This document shows, piece after piece, positions 1-9,366 of a stretch of DNA of 64,000 nucleotides (positions are counted from its first letter, which is position 1; every line of letters starts with the position of its first letter). The position numbers and the translations under genes are program-made. This DNA is from Homarus americanus. Lineage: Eukaryota; Arthropoda; Malacostraca; Decapoda; Nephropidae. The stretch covers positions 1 to 64,000 of the forward strand of contig NW_024727688.1 of assembly GCF_018991925.1 (NCBI RefSeq), written 5' to 3'. The notes under the pieces are model-generated. The model did not search any database and had not been told where the DNA came from. It saw nothing but the letters and a program-made list of their open reading frames with translations.

Positions 1-600
1 GATTCCACTGATCCACTAATTTTCTTAAATTAATACAAAAATGATTATTTCCATTTATAAGCATTATTATGGTTATTTAATGGCAGGTACACAGTATGGC
101 ACTATAATTTTGGACGATAGTCTCTTCTTTACCATTTGAAATTTTTAGGAATCATATCAGAATTTTGTTCGTTGAAAAGCACACCAGGAAACCTCAGCTA
201 CAAAACAAATTAGCTACAACCTGTTTTTGGTGAGATTAAAACCAAATTTAATTTAATAACTTAATCATGTAAGGTTTATCCATTTTCATATAATAAAGAA
301 TGGCTTCATTTCTTTTAATGTACATAAATATATAACTTTATTTTAAAAGGTGTAGGATCATCATTTGATCATGTAACAAATAAGTGATACTCTCATGAGA
401 GATCCTTGAACTTTGGAGTATACATGTAAATGGTGTTTTCTGGATTAATATCTTGAATTCTTAATAAATTTATTTTCTTTGATTGAAACTTTGAAGATCG
501 AAGCCTATATATCATCTTTGTAGTTCTTAAATATCGTCCAGATCATTAATAAACGATATAGCCGGTGTTTACTTTTACCTATACGGGTTACAACATACAA
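1..600. other. Unique AT-rich sequence
   Basis: No splice-bounded open frame, repeat or RNA motif was found here. The sequence is AT-rich and non-repetitive up to the AAT tract that follows. Confidence 0.5.
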
Positions 601-601
601 A

Positions 602-715
602 CGATAATAATAATAATAATAATAATAACAATAATAACAATAACAACAACCATAATAATCAAACATGAACACAACAAATAACAACCATAACAAGAACATT
701 GATAATATTAATAAC
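602..715. repeat. Imperfect AAT/AAC trinucleotide tract
   Basis: About nine AAT units are followed by mixed AAT, AAC and CAA units that decay into AT-rich sequence. Read on the minus strand the tract gives a Tyr/Cys-rich 70-residue frame, an artefact of trinucleotide periodicity. Confidence 0.85.
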
Positions 716-1157
716 AATTTAATTATAACTTCGTGCGAATCATTTTTATTTTTATGTGCTCATGTTGACGAATCAATTGTCCATGATAATCAAATTGGGA
801 AAGAAATTGTCACCAGAATTGTATTTTGTTAATCACTCAACACTTCTGGTGTGAATAAATACAGCGTTTGGTAAGCATTAATTCTGTTGCGCAAAATTGA
901 GATGATTGAGTTAAGGCAATTTTTACCCCCAGTCTGTTTAATGGTCGAATTACTCGTCCTAGAATGGTTGTGAATTCTTTTTTGGCATCGAATTGAGGTG
1001 TAATGATCGGTTGGTAATTACGTGTGGTGTTGCGTACGTGTATGTGTATATCCTATCGGTAGAAAAAGTATAAATATCGGGTTGGTGTTATCTCGTGTAC
1101 TGTGTTATGGGAGTATATCGGATGACAAGACTATGATACTTTTTGTTGGTCAGCTGT

Positions 1158-1292
1158 GACATCTTCACCACTACCACTAACATTACCACCATCACTATCA
1201 CCATCTTCACCATTATCATCACACCAACACAACCACCAATGCAACCACCATTACAAACAGCACCACCACCACTGTCACCATCACTACCCATC
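1158..1292. repeat. Degenerate CAC/ATC trinucleotide tract
   Basis: Triplets of ACC, ATC, ACT and CCA run for about 130 bases with strong period 3 and many substitutions. Minus-strand frames rich in Gly, Val and Met across it are produced by the repeat. It looks like an old, decayed trinucleotide microsatellite. Confidence 0.75.
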
Positions 1293-1595
1293 ATAAGACT
1301 TGTATAGCAGAAAATCACCAGCAGAGAGAGAGAGAGTCAAAGAGTGATGCATGGTGATGATAGTGTTGGTGAACATAAACATGGTGATGCATATAGTGAC
1401 AAATGGTGATAAAGAGGGCGAAATAAATAATAAACGAGACAGGTGATAATAATGGAGGAAGGATGAAAAACCGTAATAACACAGTACAAGTCAATGGTTC
1501 GTTATGGCAAGTGATAGTGCAGTGAACGTTTGTACCAACAGGGCGATAAGTGATGCCAGGAGGAAGACGTTCGAAATTTATCACGGTAGTATTCG

Positions 1596-1676
1596 AAATT
1601 TGTCATGAGATAAGTGTTCGAAACTCCCAAGAGGACGGTGTTCGAAACTACCAAGAGGATAGTGTTCCGAAGTGTT
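1596..1676. repeat. 24-bp direct repeat, about 2.4 copies
   Basis: The segment TGTTCGAAACTCCCAAGAGG recurs 24 bases later with one change, then a partial copy follows. The surrounding plus frame runs into the (GA)n tract and is not a credible gene. Confidence 0.6.
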
Positions 1677-1735
1677 TATCAGCAATAGGATACAATAGAA
1701 AACCTTCAAATTGTTTAACTAATGTGAGTTCTGGT

Positions 1736-1743
<8 letters not shown>

Positions 1744-1789
<46 letters not shown>
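1744..1789. repeat. (GA)23 microsatellite
   Basis: A perfect GA dinucleotide run of 46 bases. Confidence 0.97.
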
Positions 1790-1791
<2 letters not shown>

Positions 1792-1802
1792 TCAGATCAG
1801 AT

Positions 1803-1999
1803 CACAGTGACGTCAGATAAGATTACAGTGACACCAGCTAAAATTCCAGTGCCATCAGCTAAAATTAGTGATATAAGCTAATATTACAGTGACACCATCT
1901 AAAACTAGTGACATCAACTAAAAATACAGTGACAACAGCTAAAATTAGTGACTTCAGTTAAAACTACAGTGACATCAAGCAAATTCATACTGACATCCC
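1803..1999. repeat. Degenerate minisatellite with 21/19-bp units
   Basis: About nine to ten copies of a unit resembling CAGTGACATCAGCTAAAATT follow the (GA)n tract. Several units lack the leading CA, so the spacing often alternates between about 21 and 19 bases. The first copy contains a perfect TGACGTCA at 1808-1815, a CRE-like octamer; later copies have mutated versions. Divergence between copies suggests an old array. Confidence 0.75.
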
Positions 2000-2680
2000 A
2001 GGGAAAACCTACACCTCATTACATCAAATAATCTCACTTAACATCTTATCTTCTCTTCTAAAACATCTTTGCTAATGTGTTAAGGAAATGATTTAGTTCC
2101 TTAAGATTAATACGTTACACTAATTTCCTTTATCTCACAATGCTGACTAGATTTTTTTCTCAGCATTGTCTTGTTCTCATCTCATTACTTAACTATTAAT
2201 CGGACATGAGTTTCTGTATTTTATTACGTATTTTTTCTGTAATTCATTAACTCCTCTGCAAATCCAATATCCTGTATTTCTCACTTACAGTAAAAAAATA
2301 ATGAATGCATCCTAGTTATTCAGTGTATGTTTGTTATACATTGTGTGTATTTCCTGTATGCCAGATTATTCTCCAGGTTGGGTCAATACTTCAAGTTAAA
2401 TGCGTTATATCAGGAGCCTTTACGAGAGAACTACAGCTCTCAAAAGGCTCAGTCATGTCAATATCATCACAAAAGTACAATTTATATCTGTAATTTTTTG
2501 GAGGGGCTAAATAAACGGCTTCAGTTTAATTCAGTTTATGACCCTGTAATTACGCCATGACAGACCTGACGAATAGAAACGTCCGATTCGACCCAACTAT
2601 GATAACACTATGCCGCAGTATGCCGGGTTCGACCTTAATGATGTCAGACTCGGCTGGGCTATGATGATGTCATAATTGTC
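2000..2680. other. Unique sequence without recognisable gene
   Basis: AT-rich to about 2560, then more mixed. Two short overlapping frames (2305-2560) show no splice sites, codon bias or motif that would support a gene. From 2590 there are loosely repeated CTATGAT-containing stretches. Confidence 0.45.
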
Positions 2681-2775
2681 CCGACCAATAAGAGTGTCGG
2701 ACGCCGCCAACCAATAGTCATTTAGAGCTAAGAAATAAATCACAATAGAAGCAACGGATTCATTTCCGGCCAATC
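2681..2775 (+). promoter_or_regulatory. CCAAT-box cluster, possible promoter
   Basis: Three plus-strand CCAAT pentamers lie at 2685, 2711 and 2770, followed by a (CT)n tract of the kind bound by GAGA-type factors in arthropods. The cluster sits roughly 260-350 bases upstream of the ATG of the candidate exon at 3035. CCAAT boxes and CT/GA tracts are established promoter-proximal elements; that they act here is inference. Three pentamers in 90 bases can also occur by chance. Confidence 0.25.
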
Positions 2776-2811
2776 ATCCTTCTAGTTAGCAAAGGCGAGG
2801 TAATCCATATG

Positions 2812-2815
<4 letters not shown>

Positions 2816-2868
<53 letters not shown>
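2816..2868. repeat. (CT)26 microsatellite
   Basis: A perfect TC/CT run of about 53 bases. It creates the Arg/Glu-rich tails of minus-strand frames that cross it. Confidence 0.97.
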
Positions 2869-2871
<3 letters not shown>

Positions 2872-3034
2872 TTCCACTGGCAGTTCAAGAGAAAGTGAGA
2901 TGGTGTATCGTCCATAAGGGGAAAATACCACGTTAACGTACATAGCACCCTGTAGACCTGGCTGTAGTGACGTATAGAAATGCAGAGCGACAAGAGGTAG
3001 AGGCGGTGTGAAGGCAGCCACCAGCGCCTCTGAC

Positions 3035-3141
3035 ATGGACGGCAATATCTCCCAGCTCGTGTTCAGGAAGATGGACGACATGGAGGACTACCGTAGCCTG
3101 AATATAAGATCAAGAGGTCAAGAATATCAAACATCCATCAG
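3035..3141 (+). CDS. Candidate first coding exon, unknown gene
   Basis: The frame starts at an ATG with a G at -3 and a G at +4, a good Kozak context, and encodes about 35 residues beginning MDGNISQLVFRKMDDMEDYR. It ends at a strong 5' splice site (CAG then GTGAAAG). Codons to about 3100 favour G or C at the third position (GAC, GGC, ATC, CAG, CTC, GTG, AAG), unlike the AT-rich surroundings. The same frame is open upstream to 2978, so it could also be an internal exon, but the only upstream AG (2984-2985) lacks a pyrimidine tract. The opposite strand has a competing 99-residue frame starting MSSIFLNTSW that reads into the (CT)n run, with an acceptor-like site at 3098. No family is recognised. 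Confidence 0.3.
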
Positions 3142-3600
3142 GTGAAAGTTGACCAGTGTTTTGTCATCAATATAATGTGTAAAAGTCAATAGTCCGGTTT
3201 AGTTCAGTTACACCTGATCCTGACACCCAGGATAACAAAATTATATATAATATCTTTATTTTTTTTAATGAACATAACATAAAAAGGTTAAATTTAGCAA
3301 ATATTTCTGAACAACTTTTCTATTACCTGATCAGTACAATATTAAAACCATGACAATTCTCATCTTTCTGATCAACATATCAATATACAAAAATCAGTTC
3401 TATATTCCTGATCAATTGCTTTTTTCTCTGATCAACACAACAGCAAAAGCCATCAAGATAAATCCTCGGAGCAGAGACAAGAATACACCGGAGTCACTTT
3501 GTGGAAACCCAGAAATACCTGACTCAGCGCCCAGGGAAGACAATGGTCACCAGCAACAACAAGCAGATGGGATTGACTCAAGAAAATGGCACAATATGCG
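3142..3600. other. Unique sequence
   Basis: AT-rich with poly-T runs and repeated TGATCA-containing stretches around 3330-3440. No gene is supported. Confidence 0.45.
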
Positions 3601-3605
3601 AGATG

Positions 3606-3900
3606 GTAGAGGAAGGGAGGAGGGGAGGTAGGAGGAGAAGGAGGAGGTGGTAGGAGGAAGAGAAGGAGAGGGTGGTAGAGGAAGAGGGAGGAGGAGGTGG
3701 TAGAGGAGAAGGAGGAGGTGGTAGAGGGAGGAGGAGGAGATGGTAGAGGAAGAGGGGAGGAGGAGGTAGAGGAGGAGGAGGAGGTGGTAGAGGAAGAGAA
3801 GGAGAGGGTAGAGGAGGAGGTAGGAGGAGGAGGAAGAAGAGGAGGAAGAAGAGGAGGAGGAGGAGGAAGAGGAGGAGGAGGAGGTCGAAGAGAGGAAAGA
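3606..3900. repeat. Purine (GGA)n-rich tract
   Basis: Nearly 300 bases of almost pure purine on the plus strand, built from GGA, GGTAGA and GAA triplets. The Gly/Glu-rich plus frame and Pro/Ser-rich minus frame (163 residues) are repeat translations. Such tracts can form triplex DNA, and the GGGG runs could support G-quadruplexes. Confidence 0.9.
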
Positions 3901-4101
3901 TGCCGGTTTCTTGTTGGGGAAAAATAGTGGGGAGAGATGGTCAAGGACTCGCTCTAGAAGGCAGAAGCGACGAAGGATGATTTAGTGTATGAGGGAGGAA
4001 GGACAATGGGGACAGCCAGCACAAGGTCAGTCCGAGAAACTCCATATTACTACAATACCGAGGCAGAGTGGATGGTCGACTTTATACTCCAGCGATGGCT
4101 C

Positions 4102-4103
<2 letters not shown>

Positions 4104-4152
<49 letters not shown>
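4104..4152. repeat. (GA)24 microsatellite
   Basis: A perfect GA run of 49 bases. Confidence 0.97.
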
Positions 4153-4153
<1 letters not shown>

Positions 4154-4530
4154 ATCTAAAAACTTTTACTGACGGCTCTTAAACACACCAAGCTGAACAA
4201 ACTGTGTACACTGAGACGAACTTTCTCAAAATAACAACACACAGTTAAGAAGTGAATTACAAAGAGTCTTAAATGTCCAAATATATATACTACTTTATTT
4301 TCCTTCTCCGAACCTCATTTATAATCGAGCAATGGCGTAAATTCGAAGCCATTTTTAACCTCGATTTTCGTGGCATAAAATCAGCCAGTGAAAGACTTTG
4401 TGTACCAAGCTCGACTCTGATTACTAAACCTACAAAACACAATGAGACAAACGCGGCCAACACTGCACTCAACCACCACCATTTCCCAAACTACAAAATA
4501 AGTTACCTATTCAAATCTGGGTCAACTGGA

Positions 4531-4603
4531 GGTGCATAGTGCATTTGAAACTAGTAACCTTAAAGACAGGAAGCGAGTTATGTATCCACTCAGCCACCGC
4601 ACC
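4531..4603 (-). pseudogene. tRNA-like pseudogene or tRNA-derived SINE head
   Basis: Read on the minus strand this is exactly 73 nt. The 5' end GGTGCGG can pair with the 3' ATGCACC at six of seven positions, one of them G-U. A perfect A-box-like TGGCTGAGTGG lies near the 5' end. A B-box-like GTTTCAAATGC (8 of 11 against GGTTCGAATCC) has a T-loop matching TTCRANY. A 7-nt anticodon-like loop reads GTCTTTA with T at position 33. The T-stem and outer anticodon stem pair poorly, so it is not a functional tRNA. Immediately 3' on the same strand comes T then CCA, which would fit a copy retrotransposed from a mature tRNA. The alternative is a chance or decayed SINE promoter. Confidence 0.5.
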
Positions 4604-4891
4604 CTACCAAAATAAAAAAAATTCCACCAATTTAACCCTGTGACCTCCACCCGATAAATGGAAATTAATCATGAAGGACAAATTATAACCAGGAACGGAA
4701 AAAAAATAAATAAAATCATGCATACAAAGAAAACTGAAATCTAACTTGAGTTATAAGGAGAAACTAAAATAAAATTATCAGTAATTGGGCAGCAGAGGTT
4801 TTAATATCTGGATAATAAATTGCATGAAAGGACGCATTCACAGAAGTTACTGAGGCTGGTGAAGTACAATTTGGAGAACACTGCTACATCA

Positions 4892-4894
<3 letters not shown>

Positions 4895-4966
<72 letters not shown>
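4895..4966. repeat. (GA)36 microsatellite
   Basis: A perfect run of 72 bases. Confidence 0.97.
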
Positions 4967-4968
<2 letters not shown>

Positions 4969-5123
4969 ACCCAAACCGACACACACACGGACTCTCTCAT
5001 AGTCTTGAGGGTGTGTACCAGAGAAACAGCTGCCAACTATTGTTTTATTCACGACGGTAAGATAAGGGTAATAAGAACAGAAGAGATAAGGAAAACAGAA
5101 AATCAAGGGTTGGATATACACAC

Positions 5124-5246
5124 GATAGGATAAGGATCAGGAACTAGGATAGGATATAAACAGGCCATGATGGGATAGGATAAGGTGGTAGGACACTAGG
5201 ATAGGATTGGATAGACCATGTTGAGATAGGATAAGGTGGAAGGATA
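5124..5246. repeat. 50/51-bp minisatellite built on GATAGGATAAGG
   Basis: GATAGGATAAGG begins at 5124, 5174 and 5225, giving about 2.5 tandem units of 50-51 bases. Each unit carries a second inner TAGGATAGGAT block, so the unit itself came from a shorter TAGGA motif. Confidence 0.75.
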
Positions 5247-5325
5247 ACAAAGACAAGAGGGACGTCATAACATTATACTCCACAGTGTAAGCATGATGAA
5301 GTACCTGGTCATATCTACCTGTTAT

Positions 5326-5363
5326 GACTGGGGCCCATTAGGAGTGGGGCCCATGTGACCTCC
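5326..5363. repeat. Dispersed GGGGCCC family, copy 1
   Basis: GACTGGGGCCCATTAGGAG is followed by TGGGGCCCATGTGACCTCC. The same arrangement, short GGGGCC units ending in TGACCTC, recurs at 49548-49602 and 55107-55233. Confidence 0.55.
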
Positions 5364-5985
5364 CTCTCATACCTGAACAGTCGGCGAGATATGAAAGACG
5401 AAGACAAATATCTCTCTTCCTTCAGGAGTGGCGTGGACTCTCCTCTTCCCCCTCCTCGCCTGCCTAGCTCAGTCCCTCAATGTTTTCTCTCATGTCACCT
5501 CAAGTGTACGGTAGTTAGTGCGGTAATTAGTGGAGATTAACTAGCAATGTGACCAAGTCCTGAGGCGGTGTCGGTTCGCGGCGTTCTTTCATCTCAGGTC
5601 TTATTTACACGACTCAAGTGCTTGTGCCAGGTAAGCTCAACAAGTTAGCTAATTGTCTGAGTTCACCTGAGGTTTTTCTCTTTCATATGTAACACAGGTG
5701 AGCAAGAGGAAGGTAAATACTCTAGTGGTTTTTAATAAGGACACCGACCTCTGTTGTTGAAATGTCCTCAGAACTAAATTGTACCAGATTTGTTTATTTT
5801 ACTTTGTTTTCTATATTTAAACGACATATATATATATTATTTTTTTGAGAATGGCGACAAAATATATTGTACCTCGCATATATAAAGTGAAAGGCAAAAA
5901 AAAAAAAAAGATTTCAGAGTAAATACGACGAAAGAAATGAAAGAAAATATAAAGCGACACAACTCACTCGTCAACAAAGACTTCA
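5364..5985. other. Unique sequence with an orphan 5' splice-like site
   Basis: A small plus frame (5355-5540) has coding-like codons at first but no convincing splice sites. At 5630/5631 GTGCCAG is followed by GTAAGC, a strong donor-like site preceded by 26 open codons; no acceptor or homology supports an exon. Confidence 0.35.
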
Positions 5986-5987
5986 AA

Positions 5988-6070
5988 ACCCCACCACCAC
6001 TAACCCCCCTCCACCACCACTAACCCCCCCTCCACCACCACCCCACGACCACTACCCCCACCACCACGAT
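5988..6070. repeat. CCACCA/AACCCCCC minisatellite
   Basis: Two to three copies of CCACCACCACTAACCCCCC, then decayed CCA triplets. It is C-rich on the plus strand and could form an i-motif or, on the minus strand, a G-quadruplex. Confidence 0.7.
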
Positions 6071-6215
6071 ACCCACAACAGTGAAGTGCCCAGGCTGCCT
6101 CAGACTCCCCCAGCACACACGAGACTGAACACGCCACATAAACAAAGCAGATACTAATAACTTAAATCTTCTCCTATGAACAAAGATATACCAGAAAAAT
6201 ATGCACTCGTGATGG

Positions 6216-6494
6216 TATGGTTAGGTTAGGTTAGGTGAGGTGAGGTGAGGTTAGGTTAGGTTGGGTTAGGTGAGGTTAGTTAATGGTAGGTTAGGTAAAG
6301 TTAGATTAAGTTAGGTTAGGTTGGGTTAGGTGAGTGGTGGTGAGGTGGTTAGAGTTAGGTTGGGTTAGGTGAGGTGAGGTGAGGTTGGGTTGGGTTAGGT
6401 TAGGTTAGGTGAGGTGAGGTGAGGTTAGGTTAGGTTGGGTTAGGTGAGGTTAGTTAATGGTAGGTTAGGTAAAGTTAGATTAAGTTAGGTTAGG
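6216..6494 (+). repeat. TTAGG-derived block with a 174-bp internal duplication
   Basis: The segment is built of GGTTA, GGTGA, GGTTG and variant pentamers, that is (TTAGG)n with substitutions. Positions 6219-6320 recur without change at 6393-6494 (102 bases, offset 174), including the non-telomeric variants TTAGTTAATGG and TAAAGTTAGATTAAG. The array therefore grew by a larger duplication rather than by pentamer slippage alone. TTAGG is the canonical arthropod telomere motif; this copy is interstitial. Confidence 0.9.
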
Positions 6495-6540
6495 CAATGA
6501 GATTAATAATACCGAGATGAATAAGACTGAGATTAATGTA

Positions 6541-6715
6541 TAGAGAAAAGCCACACCTGTATAGAGAAGAGCCTCACCTGTATATAGAAGAGCCACACCT
6601 GTATTGATAAAGAGCTACACTTGTATATGGAAGAGCCACACCTGTATAGAAAAGAGCCACACCTTTATAGAAAAGACTCACACCTGTATAAAGAAATCAC
6701 ACCTGTAGAGAGAAG
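6541..6715. repeat. Minisatellite, about 8 degenerate copies
   Basis: Units of roughly 20-26 bases contain GAGCCACACCTGTATAGAAA or variants. Copies differ by small indels and substitutions. Confidence 0.85.
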
Positions 6716-7347
6716 ATTCGGTCTGACACGAACACTAAACCAACAGACAAAGGAGAGCAAGGTAACAAGTGAGCACAATAAGGTCAACTAGCAATAAAGA
6801 AGAAAGCATTACACGTAAAGGGGCCAAGTGCCAATAAGTGAGAGCCAGCCAGTCGCCACAAACCTGCAGCATCCTGTAATGAAACGGTTTCCATCATGAG
6901 AGAGAGAGCGGCGGTGGGCAGGCGAGTGGCATAAGGCCAAATTGAGAACTGGTGTTCCTTGTAAACTACGCTCCTCCCCCCCCGGCCCCTAGGAGAGAAG
7001 CAGAATTCCGATAAGTTGCCGTGCATTAGAAAATTCTCCCGGTGAGGAACAATGACCCGTGAGGTTTGATACCATAAGGTTGGTAATCTGATGTCTTTCG
7101 GAGCCCTTTGCATTATAAATGATTCTGATTTGTTTTCATTCTAGAAGCAATTTCTCGATCGTGAATGTCAGTGTGCACGAGGATTTTTAAAGCTTAATTT
7201 TTCATAAGAAGGTTGGGCGCCATTATAGATCTGGGTTCATTATTCTTCCTATTGTGGATGTGAAGGAAGACAGTTTATATCAATTATTGCCGCGGACGGT
7301 AAGAACCAAAGAGAGTGAGTTACGGTGCAAATAACCTTACGACTGGC

Positions 7348-7348
<1 letters not shown>
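6716..7348. other. Unique sequence, possibly conserved non-coding
   Basis: A minus frame of 109 residues (6784-7113) shows no splice sites or recognisable domain. Non-repetitive, moderately GC-rich sequence with an octamer-like TTTGCATTATAA near 7108 could be regulatory, but this is weak. Confidence 0.3.

Positions 7349-7398
<50 letters not shown>
7349..7398. repeat. (CA)25 microsatellite
   Basis: A perfect AC run of 50 bases. Confidence 0.97.
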
Positions 7399-7400
<2 letters not shown>

Positions 7401-7925
7401 AAATCCCTGTAAAATACAATTCCATTATTCTTCACCATAAATCATTATTTATAAGCGATGGTAAATACAGCGAACGTCTGTTTGTAATGACAGTGATTAA
7501 ACATGCTTTTGTTCTCCCTAAACGAATTGTACAAAACTGAAAATTAAAAATCATTCGCTGGAACAAGTGAATCGTGTGGAGGCAAAAATTGTGGAATAAC
7601 TGTGAATCATGAGGTTAATGTGTCGCCCATCCACGTATTAAACAAGTGGTTATTATATGAACAAATTACGACCGACCAACTAAGGCAAAATGAACAGAAA
7701 AGCGTAGACAAAGACTTGAGAGAAAACAAATGAGCATCGGGAATGTTTATATCCGATGGGACAACAAAAAACAACAACAAAATACACGACTTTCTCCCCC
7801 CACCAGGACCTTAACCATGATTTAATGATCCTTTAAACAAAAATAAAAAAAACTAACAGAAGCGAATAATCACAATAGAGACGACGAGCAAGTTATCTGA
7901 GACGATCCCGCCACGCACGCACTCA
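7399..7925. other. Unique AT-rich sequence
   Basis: Nothing recognisable apart from short A-runs. Confidence 0.5.
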
Positions 7926-8007
7926 CCCCCCCTCTCCCCCTCCCTCCTCTCCTCTCCTCTCCTCTCCTCTCCCTCCTTCCCAGTCCAAGGCATCAGAGCA
8001 GAACATC

Positions 8008-8048
<41 letters not shown>
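7926..8048. repeat. Pyrimidine tract: CTCTC pentamers then (CT)19
   Basis: C/T-only sequence with five CCTCT units near 7945-7970, a short non-repeat gap, then a perfect (CT)n run at 8011-8048. Confidence 0.9.
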
Positions 8049-8051
<3 letters not shown>

Positions 8052-8272
8052 CCAACCTAAGAGCTATATCTGTCTTGACTCTTAATTCTTCATCACTAGT
8101 GTGTTTACTAACCAAGAATACCTTAGTTGTTAGAGTGCAGTAATACATTATGACATCAACACAACACAACAAGCTGCCGGGTGTCGTAGAGGATTAAAGC
8201 GCTTGAATCATGTTTCTCACCATGACTCGTGAAAAATATCACAGAATTACACCTCTAAATTCTTGTTAACCC

Positions 8273-8273
<1 letters not shown>

Positions 8274-8339
<66 letters not shown>
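8274..8339. repeat. (AAT)22 microsatellite
   Basis: A perfect AAT run of about 66 bases. Confidence 0.97.
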
Positions 8340-8394
8340 TGTAGCGGTTCATAACAATATTTACTCTGGATTAGAACGATTTTACAGACACCAA

Positions 8395-8414
8395 GACAGA
8401 CAGACAGACAGACA
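8395..8414. repeat. (GACA)5 microsatellite
   Basis: Five perfect GACA units. Confidence 0.9.
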
Positions 8415-8904
8415 CCCAGAAAATACTTTTAAAAACACATAATTTTACAATAATCCAAATTTATATCATAAGAGCCTAAAAAAAATCCCCCAAAAGATAA
8501 GTATTTTGAGAGAGAGAAAAACAGAGAGAGAATCAAGAAGATATTTACAGTAATGGTTCACAATCTTTATATTATGTGTTTCTTATGGTCATAGATGAGA
8601 GCGATGGCCTAATATCCGTGTCCATAAGTCATCGAGAGAGAGGTGAGCCTTAACTAGTAGGAGCGAAAAGTTTATATATTTGATGAACAAAATTGAATGT
8701 AAGAAAGTAATACACAAACTCATATATCCATAAAAATATATAGGTGTCTACAAGCAAATATACATGTAAAACCCGCGTGCACATACACTCAAGCGCACCC
8801 ACACGCACACTAGCACGCACACATGACAAACACAATCACAGGCATAGATCTTCGTACATGCACATCGTACACACAATAAAATCTGAGAACGAGTGGATGG
8901 TATG

Positions 8905-9130
8905 GGGAGGGAGGGAGGGAGGGAGGGAGGAAGGAGGAGGAGGGAGGAGGGATGGAGAGAGAGGAGAAAGGAGGGAGGAGGAGGGAGGAGGGAGAGAGGA
9001 GGGGGAGGAGGGAGGGAGGAGGAGGGGAGGAGGAATGAGAGAAAGGGATTGAGAGAGGGAGAAAGGGAGAGAGAAAGGGATTGAGAGAGGGAGAAAGGGA
9101 TGGAATATGAGAGAAAGTGAGGGAGGGAAG
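8905..9130. repeat. Purine (GGGA)n/(GGA)n tract
   Basis: Starts as a clean GGGA run (8905-8930) and continues as mixed GGA, GAGA and GAAAGGGA units. Frames over it on both strands are repeat translations. Purine-rich remnants continue to about 9310. Confidence 0.9.
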
Positions 9131-9332
9131 ATACCTAGACAGTATATATAGCACAGTGGAGGGAAGAGGGAGGGAGCCTGGGTAATTAATATACCGGACT
9201 GGAGGAAGGAAACCTGTCTAGGTAGTATAATTGGTGAGAGGAGAGAAGGAGAGAGAGGGAGAATGTCTAGGAAGTGTATAATGGTAGACGGGAGGGAGGG
9301 AGGGAGGTAAAGGAGAGTTTCTGGGTAATGTG

Positions 9333-9335
<3 letters not shown>

Positions 9336-9362
<27 letters not shown>
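9336..9362. repeat. (GA)13 microsatellite
   Basis: A perfect GA run of 27 bases. Confidence 0.95.

Positions 9363-9366
<4 letters not shown>

Noticed and set aside
2782..3081. Minus frame MSSIFLNTSW, hydrophobic, with an acceptor-like site upstream
   Set aside because: It reads into the (CT)n tract as Arg/Glu repeats and has an in-frame TAG just before its ATG; the plus-strand interpretation has better codon bias and a better donor.
5540..5631. Open stretch ending in a strong GTGCCAG/GTAAGC donor
   Set aside because: Only 26 codons with no acceptor; kept as a note, not an exon.
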